A stretch of 64,000 nucleotides of DNA, taken from NCBI GenBank assembly GCA_035610835.1, contig CM069452.1:9939109-10003108 (forward strand). Direction: 5' to 3'. The position numbers and the translations under genes are program-made. Of the stretch, positions 23,301 to 34,500 are shown piece after piece. The notes beneath the pieces were generated by a model. That model had not been told where the DNA came from and searched no databases. It was given only the letters and a program-made list of their open reading frames with translations. Position 1 is the stretch's first letter. Every line of letters starts with the position of its first letter. Source of the stretch: Ophiura sarsii (Eukaryota; Echinodermata; Ophiuroidea; Amphilepidida; Ophiuridae).

Positions 23301-25508
23301 ATATGGTAAGTATGTCAGTTTTTCCCTTAGGTACTTAGTTTCTATACAATGACCAATTTACCCTTTCACCCCTATTTATCAAACTTTTCTCCTATCTCTT
23401 TTTTCCTGATCCTGATTGGTGGATGGATGACGATAAAAATACAGCACTATTGATGTTTTAGATGTCAAATCAGCTTTTTTTTAAATCACTTTAAATACCT
23501 TCCTAAATCTTTTCAACACAGATGTCTTTTTCTGTTTTGACCCCCAGTCAAGGACACTTTCATGCAGCCATTTTATCAATTTTAATGATTGGTTGTGTGA
23601 GTGGTATAAAATCAGTCACGGTAGGATGCATTGATTCTCACTTACCATGTGTATGGTATCAGAGCTCTGCATGTATAGTAACCCATAGCGAAAAAACAGC
23701 AGATTAGCGGATAGCTATCCGGTGACCACCAGGTTATCACTGGGTGAAAATGACATGCAAGTGGGTTAAACGCAGGACAACACGTTTTTGACCGTCAAAA
23801 ACGTGTTGTCCTGCGTTTAACTCTTTGAAAGAGTGGAAAACCACTCTTTTACATTTAGAGGGATACCAACCAAGGTACATCTGATCAAAGCACTCGTTTT
23901 CCCTATTTCAACCTACGGCTGTGAATCCTGGACACTGACAACTGCAAGCTCCAACATAATCAATGCATTTGAAATGTATGGCGCCGGATGCTAAGGTGTG
24001 CTTGGGTTGATCAATTCCCAAACTCTCTCTTATTTCGGTCATATTGCCAGACGCCAAGGAAACTGTGTAGAGAAGGTGATCGATCATGCAGGTACACGCG
24101 GACCAGGCCGGCCAAGGTCAAGATGGTTTGACAAAATAAAAACTCTGGTTGAGCGTCTTACTTCAGTCATTTATCGATTGGCTGCTAGTCATGACAGAAA
24201 AACGTAGCAACCAACCAATGGAACACCTGCAGCTCTGCACTTTTATGATAATCATTAAAAACCCGTTTATAGATAAATGAAGCCTTCATCCTGTTAACTA
24301 GCAGAACCAGCTGCAAACAAGTGGATATTTTAAATCATTTTGGGAAATAGAAATCCACTAGTCAGTAAGGCTATAAAAAAGGTTTGTTCGCCCAAACGTG
24401 ACCGACCCATAAAATCTCAAAAATCCATGCCTTTTTTTCTCTCGAGATTTCTTTTATTTTGAAAATTGAGAATATTGTGTATTAAATGATATTTTCATCT
24501 TAATTTGCCAAACTAAACAAAAAACTACCCTGTAATTTACTTATTCCCACATATCCACCCTTTAAAACATCAATGAGATACAAATCCAAGATCCTACCAT
24601 CTAGTAGTGACAGAACATGTCAGACCATCCAACATGGTCTGAGGGTTTGAAGCAAGTATAATATACGAACAGGATTGCAAAGGTAGCAACACAACTCAGG
24701 ATTTATTTTAAACATCGTGCTGTGTGCTTTCACTGAGATTTTAAATAAACTGTGCACATTTTTGTTATGGTACTATTAAAACAAAATATATGTATTAAAG
24801 AACATTCATACACTCTTAATAGTGTTGAACCAATCAGAAAGCAAGAAACTTAAATACGCGGAGTGCATTAAAAGTGTCTAATGCACTCCGCGTGAGCGTC
24901 GTCAATGTGCGGACGACGCGCTTTGTTTTGATTCTTTGTTCAGTTTTTTTATCGCGTGTTCGCCGATTTTCACTGCGGGTGTTAGCAAACTTGTTAATAT
25001 GCTTTTATTTGTTATTACAAAGATCTAAATTATGCTCAAATAATGAATTGTGATTTGCATAGTGTCGTGTATGAATTAGGTCGATACATGCGTATGTTGT
25101 GTTTCACAAAATTAGACAAATAAATCAATGCACTTGCGCAAATGTTGATGCTCACAATAGCACTCACACATCAACATCAGCGCGCGTGCATTGATTTGTC
25201 TTATTTCTCTTAAAACAACACATACGCATTTATTGACCGATAATTAAAGTGTGTTTAGAAAGTGAGCTAATTGATATTCATGAGGTAATTTCATTAGGCT
25301 ACAAGGCACGCTTAGCAGCGCTATAAATTGGTGCCCTAAAAACCGTCACCAAATTTAATAGCCAAAACTGTGTCAGATAAAAGTGTGTCAGTGTGTCAGA
25401 TAAAGTATGTCAGGTTACGGAAACACCCTTGTTTTATTGCCTTAAACTTTTCACACTTCTTTCGGTCATCATTTTAGCTTTTTGCTCGTATGAGTATTTA
25501 TCCAACTG

Positions 25509-25555
<47 letters not shown>

Positions 25556-28500
25556 CAACACTTGCAAAGCAGTTAATATTCACACAACTTAATCCTGTTC
25601 ATATGCAATTTTTAAAAAGTGTGTCTTGAGTTCTGATTTGAAGCACCCAATTGAAATTGTGATTTGAAAGACCCCAAAAATGCTGTACATACAAAGTGTG
25701 AATATTATTCATTCGAAGATACTGAATTTCAGGTTTCCCCCAAATTTTGCTCTTTATGATATGACCAAATCATGTTTTGCGTACTGTGAGTGTTTGAAAC
25801 ATGTGCTGCTACATGTACTGCTATATAAAATAACCTATTCATACAATTCAAACACACACTATTTGTGTGTAGTTAAAAATGCCATATAAACAGTTTAAGT
25901 CAACATCAAACACACAATGTTTTTGTGCTAGCTCTTATAGCCTGAATTCAAAATCGATATTTCAAGTACGCGTTATTCATAATGACTTCGAGTCACTTGG
26001 TTCAGGAAACCGTGACCAAATCGGTATAATTATCGAACGGGTCCAGCCAAATGACACTCTCATACGGTTATATTGGTTGAACGAGAAGTGTGACAGTGAA
26101 GCTTGTATACCATTCACCCGTGTCGATGGCTTTGATTGGACGAGAGATGTGTTGAGGATAGCGCCTGGGCCGGGCGAATTAGACCATAATGATTTAATTG
26201 GACGTGAGGTGTTTGTTTACAAGGGGAGTCCCTCCATGTCGAGAATTTGTCATTCATTGACTACACAGTTAAGTTATGGCGCGCCATGTAAACACTGAAG
26301 TGTTTGCACTGTCAACACAGTAACAGTGTTGCTAGAAAAATGTGCGCATTATTTAGAAAAGCTCAAATTAATCTGGGAGCTGGTTTGTTTGCACCTTTCC
26401 TGGTTTGCACCATGGACTTATCAGACAGGACTGGGCAGGCTTCATTTCTCATAAATATAACGGTTAGACCTATTGTAAACATCCACCGTCAACAAAAGAA
26501 TACTACTTGACGACATCTTTTAGAAATCGAACTCCTCAACATATATTGAAACCCATGGACGTTAGTCGTTACCGCGGAGTTTGTTCGTTTTACGTAATGA
26601 CTGCTCGCTGCCCAGAAGAGAGTGGAACTGTCCAATTTGTTGTAGGGGTGACGATTCACAGAAGCTGCTATCAGGGGCCGTATTTTGTTGGTATAAAACA
26701 TCACAATATACTTGGTTATAACATGGACTTATTAGAATGTCCATGGTTATAACTACCACAAATCTCGGAATACTGTGGATATATTATTTTAACTTTAATT
26801 TACTTACTGTTCAGTATGTTACCCCTCAAACAGAACCGCTGTCTGATAAGTCCATGCTTCAACAAATTGATTTTCCATTAGAAGGGCTCATCATAAAACT
26901 GTACCATGTTGCATGAAAATCAGCCCACAGTGAGAGAAATATTACAGGTTTTTTTTAATTTTTGGAGTGAGTTTCATGTTGAAGGTTTAAAATTATATTA
27001 GGAGACATAGTAGTTAGATGCCTATATTTCTATTTGACACCTCCCTGCTTAAATACACAGTTTAAAAGAAAACCGCCTGCAGACAGTTTGATAGTTTGGA
27101 AAAACTTATTTTTCTAGACAAAATTTGGGCTCCTTATGGGAAAAAACCTTCTGTGCTGCCAGTTTCTGCTTCCTGAATAGTAATTAATACGGTGTTTAAG
27201 CTTCTTAAATGAAGATAATTAATCTTTTTGATACTTTAATACTTCTGATGTGTTGGCAACTTAAATATTCCTTGGAAGTAACTATTTAAAAATACTCTAT
27301 CAGGACATTTAGTAGAATAACACTTTCTAAATAAAGGGTTCAACAAAAGAAAGTATACCACTTTCTTTATGTCATTTTGAGTAACATTCAACTTTTTTTT
27401 GACTAAACAGGCTAAATAGGCATTTAGATGAATCTTTTAGGCATAATTTGATACCAAATTTGCCCCCTAACAACAAAGATAAACCATGAGTGGCACCATT
27501 TAAAGAAAATTTGTCTCTTTTTCGAAAGTCACATTTGTGACTGTTACTCAAAATGACATAAACAAAGTGGTATACTTTCTTTTGTTGAACCCTTTATGTA
27601 TCATACTGCATATTCTACTAATTGCGGCACATAACACGCGCTTGCGTACTTGTTAAATGCTGATGCCTTGTATACACCAGGTTTGATGAGGATATTCTGG
27701 TCGTAAAAGCTGTAGGCCTATCTATTAAGTTACGTCACTGTCCAGAGGCCAAATGATGGATAGTACTGAGCTTATAAGTGAATTACAACCCAATCCGTGA
27801 CGACTCAATTAAAAAAAAATTATTCAAGACTTGATTGCTTTAAATAACTTTATTACTGGTTCTGTGAACCAACCCGTGAAAAACCTAGATCCTTACCATG
27901 TAAATATATTCAACACAGTGGAACCATATCAAACAAAGTTGCCAGGCCTCACATTTTAATAAGTGTTAACAGAAGTTTGTGTCATTCGGTCATATTATAA
28001 TAACATTATAAGCTTGGGACCTGAATAACACTTCGTGTTATCAGTACATTTGTGTTAAGAAGGTTCCACTGTAACAGAGTAAATTTTTTAAGTTTGTACT
28101 AATTCAATAGTTTGTTATTAAATAACTGTTAACTGTATTTATCAGTGATCATTTAGGTAGCATTTTGTGTAGCAACCGTTCCTTAAATATGCTGACACTA
28201 CTCTGGCTAAACCTGTTTGTTGTTTGCATGAAGAGTATGACCATTTCAATAATGCCTGTAACTTTGAAATAACTACATCGTGAAGGGTTCTAAACTATCA
28301 TTATACATGTAATAGCCTACTATACACAATGCCAAGTTTGACAGAGAATTAATGAAAGGTTCGAACATGTCATAAAACTCAATCCCACGCAAATATTATC
28401 TGTAACCATACATTGATTCAGTTGATTGTACGCAACATTATGGTCCCTCCTGAACTTCTATTTGTACATGCCATTCATCACTCTCATCGTGAACATACAT

Positions 28501-31500
28501 TACACTTGTTTCTAATAAAATTACACACAAAATAAGAAACCGTTTTGTGCTTCTTATGAAACTTGTTTTTGTATTTCTTGTTGATTGCCAGTAAATGTGT
28601 ACAGCATCTTAGAGTCTCAATTAGAAATTGCACCATGACAACAACTAGAGGCTATTTACATGTTTCTAATTGACAACCCTGTGGTTACCTGAGACTATAT
28701 TAGTCTCAGGTGGTTACATCATATGTAACTGTTCTACCGAAACCAAATGAATTGGGCAGAGCTCCAAACCGAGAAATAGCCCAAAACCTAATTGGGGTGA
28801 TTTTTTAAGAATTTAATGCAAATATTTAATTTTTAGAGTGTTTATAACATTAATGTGAAAGTTTCAGATTGTCATTGTACGTACATCTTTAAAGGATGAT
28901 ATCTCAGTTTGGAGTTTTCATAAAGACTAACTGGAAAATGATATAACTCCGCTTTGGGAAGTCCGATTAAAAAAAGAAGAGTACCATAATTAAGCGGAAC
29001 ATCACATCTCTACTACAATAATCAATTACAAACTCAATTTTGATATCTTGCCTAATTGTGTCTGATTTCGGTAGACCTCGTCACATATACGGACAACTAT
29101 ACTGCAAATTTGTCTTCATATTCATTACTTGATATCATGCCCAAATTTGCCAATACATCCACTGCCTGCTCTTGTGCCAATCTCTGATTACTCAATGTTA
29201 TTATTCTACCAACTGCTTTCCTAAAAAATATTAAAGTCTTTCATTTGTACTAGCACCTCCCTTTTAAAGGTGTTTTTTTATTAGAATCCCCAAGCAGACA
29301 TTAGATGTTTATAATATTGTTATTAAAACTAAATCCGGTTTCCAAAACAAGAGTTGATAGAAACATTACCTCTCAGAGAATATTTGTTAAGCCAAGTTAA
29401 GCATTAGCAAAACTGAGTAAACAAAGGTGTTATAGGATGATTTACACCCACCCAACCCAACCCATTCAACAATCAGTTAAAATGGGGCCAAAATTACAAT
29501 TAATGCTATGAATTTGTGTCACCAAAAATACTGAAAAACTTATGGTTTTGTGATACTGTTAAAAATGGTTCAGACATGAAATACATATTTTAAATACAAA
29601 TAACATGAAATAAATGTTTAATTAAATAAATCTTGATATTCTATTATGTTTCGTGTCATAAGTTCTCAAGATAATTAATACAATGTTGTATGTAAATGCC
29701 ATGTTGATACATAAGGCAACATTCATACGCTACGCTACTAATTATATATTCACGATGGTCATAAAGCATGTAATCTGTTGGGGGAAATTGCTTGTACTTG
29801 TAATAGTTGTTCCATGAGTGCTCGTAGAGTACGAATGAAACATTTTACTTGTACACGGGCCTAAAATGATACATGGCTTTTAGTCTCCAATCTGTCAACC
29901 ACCCTGTCATTGATTATTGTGTTTAGACTACACTTCTTGCCAACAGGCTGGTATTAACACTCTCCATGCGGCTATTAGTTTTCTGTGCATGGTGTTTATT
30001 CTCCGAAATATCTTTTGTTTGGTAGAAAAGGGTTACATTATAGGTATTTTGGATCAATATTCAGCATTAGAAATACCCATTGCAGTAACCTTGTTGTAGA
30101 AAATGTACAAAACCAGAGCAACTGATACCCTGATACCATGCCTGGAAATAGCACCCGCCCACCTGCCCATAACGAGTAATTTTTGTGTCGGGAAAACTTA
30201 GTACCCCGGCAACCGACTGGCGGGTAAACTATTTCAGACTCACGGTGTAAGTGTGAGAGTTGCACTGGCTGGTGGAATTTCTGTCGGGCAGGTATTTTTG
30301 TGAGTTACCTGCCCGATCCCGACTGGCTGGGTGAAAAAATCTGAAGTTCCAGCGCTGCCTCTAATACCTTTGATGAGATGACAGACTTAACGGCTGGTTT
30401 CCAATTTCGAAGAAATGGTTCTTGAACTGCTTCAAAGATGGCAGTGTCTCAGAAGGTTATTTATTGATTTTTCTAACAAAAATCATAGGAATTTACACTT
30501 TTTATTCCCCTTATGACGAAGATTTTCCTGAGTAAGTCATTGTTATAAAGTTATTAAGGCTAAACGTTGATGACGTCAGTACGAGCGCAAATGCAACGCA
30601 TGGGCGGTTCATGGGCAAAATCGGAAAAAAAGGTTCGGACCACGCTGTATTCAAAGCTTTGTATTTCTAAAACCTTACATCCGATTGGTCTTATAATTTC
30701 ACCAAATAATGTCAGATATATTTACTTTTATATAAATATCAAGCAGCTATGTTTTCCATATTTTAAGTTATAATATCTGCAAGTTTTGGACACAGTTTTT
30801 TGGGACACGCTGTACAAAACAGATTTGACAGAAACCATTCCCAACTTTCAAAGTATAGCTTCCTTATTATGTTCTTATATTTTGTCATACATGTATGTTA
30901 TGCGCCTCGGGGTTGTGTTCACAACGTGAGGCGCATTATAAATACCCTTTTATTATTATTATTATAAAGTCTTATCTCAAGAATTACTGATCCAAGACTA
31001 GGCATGTTTGTACTTATTTTAAAGCATTTTGTCATGATGATTCCAAAATATGGTAATGAAATTTAATAATTTCACATTTTGAAACATTTTGTGAATTTTG
31101 GAATGTCGGTTGCAGACGCCTACCGCGTGGAAAGTGTTAACTTACAAACCATAGACTTGTCTGGCATAAATGTGAACATGACCTGTCCCTTTTTTTGGCA
31201 GTAAAACCTCTGGCTTGTATCAACTGGTCTGGTGGTTTATCTGGCTAAGATTATAATTACCCTATCATGAATTCCCCTGGTAAATTGTATGAGTTGAACA
31301 TCAATTGTTGGTAGGGTATACAAAAGTAGTTCCTGCTTGTCAGCAATAATTGTACATGGATCGACTTCAGTGAAACATGGCCACAATTTCCACTGTAAAC
31401 AGAGTGTCTGTACATGAAGCTAGCTTCATGGTCTGTAGCGCTCAAATCATAACCTTGACCGTAAAAGTATGTTTTACCAATCATGATATGATGATAAACC

Positions 31501-34500
31501 AGCCAAGAAAGATGTGAATGGTGGAAGTGCTACTTATTTAGGCGACACCAAACACCACTGAACAACTATCTACACATTTTTGGAGCACAGGTTTGGTCAG
31601 GTGGGCATTTTTTTCTCAATTTTTTTTGGAAAATGTTGGTGAATTTTCAACAATTTCCAAAATGTTCAAATTGTTTCCAATATTATTTTTATTGTTGAAA
31701 ATTTCATGAAAATTTCACAGAATGTATTATTATAAAATATTTCTAAAAAAAGAAGAAGTTCGGTTTATAAACCAACCATCATAGCCAGCGTATTTTCGGT
31801 AGTGCGAACCAGGGGTAGCACTGGCTCAAAAATATGAGGAGTCCCATTAAATTTGTCAAGACCCTTTAAGGACTGCAAAAACTAAATTTAAGGGGTCCCC
31901 CAGAAATATAAGGGGTCCTGAAGTTTGAGCCTTTAAAAAGGGTCAAAAACCGATTTAGAGAAATTAGAGGTTCAATTCAGCGCAGAGAGCTGGAAATTAC
32001 TGCAGCCTTTTTGTTTAAGGAACGCCTTTTTCCCGTTTGATTTGAATCCCCTCGACGCTGCCTCGGTGCAAGATGTGCACCACATCTTCTCCCCATCTTA
32101 CTCTAACCATTTAAATCGGTTCTTCCATCTAGGCGTGTATGCTCATATTTTCTTAGATGGAGCCATTGTTTACCTCGAATGATATCGATAAAGGTACTGT
32201 GTACAGCAGCAACGATGCATACGAAAATCGATTTAACGGCATGCGTGTTTCGCTGTTATTCAGTAGGCTGATACATTGTAGCTTACACATTGTTCACGTT
32301 CGGTCTTGTACAGAGATCGTTGAATTTGAACTGCGAGTCTGTGACCCTCATTGCGAACAGTCGCTAACACAGATACGCACACTAGCGTAAGAACGTGTAA
32401 CTCATACCTATGTTGTGTCCATGTTATAATCAGTAGAAGATACTTATAGAATGTTTTGGAAATCACTTGAAACTTTTGCGGAAGCAATTCGGAAGCGATT
32501 TAATGTGTTCAAAAACTTTTAAAAATACAAGATTTGCATTGTATTTATCTTCTACGGACATTAACAAATTTACAATGTAGGAGATTGACAATTTTCAGAA
32601 TGTCTTTAGGTTTCCACGTCCATACATCGTCAGATTTAAGGGGTCCCTTCATTTTCAATTGGGACCCGTTAGTGAAGTTCAATATGTAAACTTACGCGTC
32701 CCACAAGAAAATGAGGGGTCCTAGGACGCGGGGACGCGCAATAACGCGACCCTTGGTGCGAACCCTGGTGGTGTGTGCTTCTCCATTGTTGGCAGATTCC
32801 TGCCCTCTGGCAGGCTGGGTTGCAATTGCATCCATAGCACCAGCAAACCCATGTTGTTCAGGGGGGGGGGGGGGGGGGGTGGGGGAGGTTCTGTGTGTGT
32901 GAGGGTGGGTGGGTTTTTTAAGTGTTTGTCACATGTTTCCAGGGGCGTAGCGTGGTAGTTGTGATTGAGGGGGTACAACAGGCGCGGATCCAACAATGTT
33001 TTGATGACCCAATACTTGAATCTTGGCTATAACCAATGACAGTTCTATAAGTTAACTTTTTATAACGTAACTTGCAGAAGATCTTTCAAAAATCCGTTGA
33101 TAATGGTGAACTTCCGGATGAATGGCTCAAGGTAAACGTCATCCCGATTTACAAGAAGGGAGACCGCACAAACCCAGCAAACTACCGACCAATTTCACTC
33201 ACCTCAATCCCCTGTAAAATCTTGGAACACATTAGGGGAATATGGGGCAACTGGACCGTGGGGCAACTGGACCGAAATGAAGGATTTTGTAATTGTATGG
33301 GCATACTGCTTTCTTTTGAACAATACGACTTTTGTTGATACTTGACATATATCTTTACCTTCTATAATCCAAAACATTTGGAACTTTAGGGTATTTACAC
33401 ATGTGATTTTTCTCCATATCTTTCAAGCTAACTCCTTGAGTGACTGATTGAAAATTCACAGATAGTATGGGCGATATATGACGATGGGTTTAGATCATGT
33501 TTAATGTACTTTATATGATTGACAGATATGCAACAGTAAATATATACATGCAGTACAGTCGTCTTAAGATACTAGGTGCATATTGCATTTGATGGGTGCT
33601 ATATTGTAGTGTGCTTAGGGACTTTCAGAAATATGATTAAAACTATAGGTTGTGGTTGAAATGACCGTAAAATGGTGCATATTGCTAATTTAGGGCATTG
33701 GTGGGGGGGGGGGGGGGGGGGGGGGTAGGGTCAAAACCAAAAAAAATCGCACGGTCAAAAAATTTCGCATAGTCACAAAATTTCGCACATTCACTAAATT
33801 TCGCACAGTCAACAAATTATGGACTCAAAACAGCACAACGGGTAACAAATAATGCCAATTCCTCAGTTATTTCGGCCCTATTTTTTTTTCTTATGCAAAT
33901 TTAGCGACCCGGTCTTGGGAATTTAGCGTCCCGGTATTTGGAGCCAGGGGGGGGGGGGGGGCAACTTGCCCCCCCCCCCCTGCCCCCCCGGTCGGTACGC
34001 CACTGCCATGTAACCATTTAACTAGGTTCATACCATTTTATCTATAAACGTGCAGTCGAAAATTGCGCTTGCTTTGTACACCATTAGTATTACTGCTTTT
34101 TACACGTTAACCACGAAAACTGTATAAAACATGGGTTTCATGAGACCTGTATCATTGTTACACGTTGAATAATATGGAAATGATTTTGTAAAAAAAATAC
34201 TGCTTAGTTACCGTGTTGTCAATCAATGATTTCTGTGTATTCTAACCGTTGGAACATATAGGTCCAGTTGCCCCAACGATGGGGTAACTTGACCGTCCCA
34301 AGTAAAGTTTTTAGTTAGTGGTAATTGGCCTTTTGTTTGGATATTTTTTAACATTGATTATATGTTATATGTAAACAGTTATATGGGTGATATTTTCATA
34401 GCAATTCCATAAATATTTACACGAGCTTTAAGCTTTTATATCATGAAACATGCTTAACCGGTCCAGTTGCCCCATCCTCCCCTATTCATCGCCACATCAT

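Noticed and set aside
30560..30830. Possible mariner MITE ends (GGACCACGCTGTA and GGGACACGCTGTAC)
   Set aside because: The two motifs are in the same orientation, so they do not form TIRs.
32860..32995. G-run followed by CAGGGGCGTAGCG as a complete hAT MITE
   Set aside because: Only one end-like sequence is found; the other end and duplications are missing.
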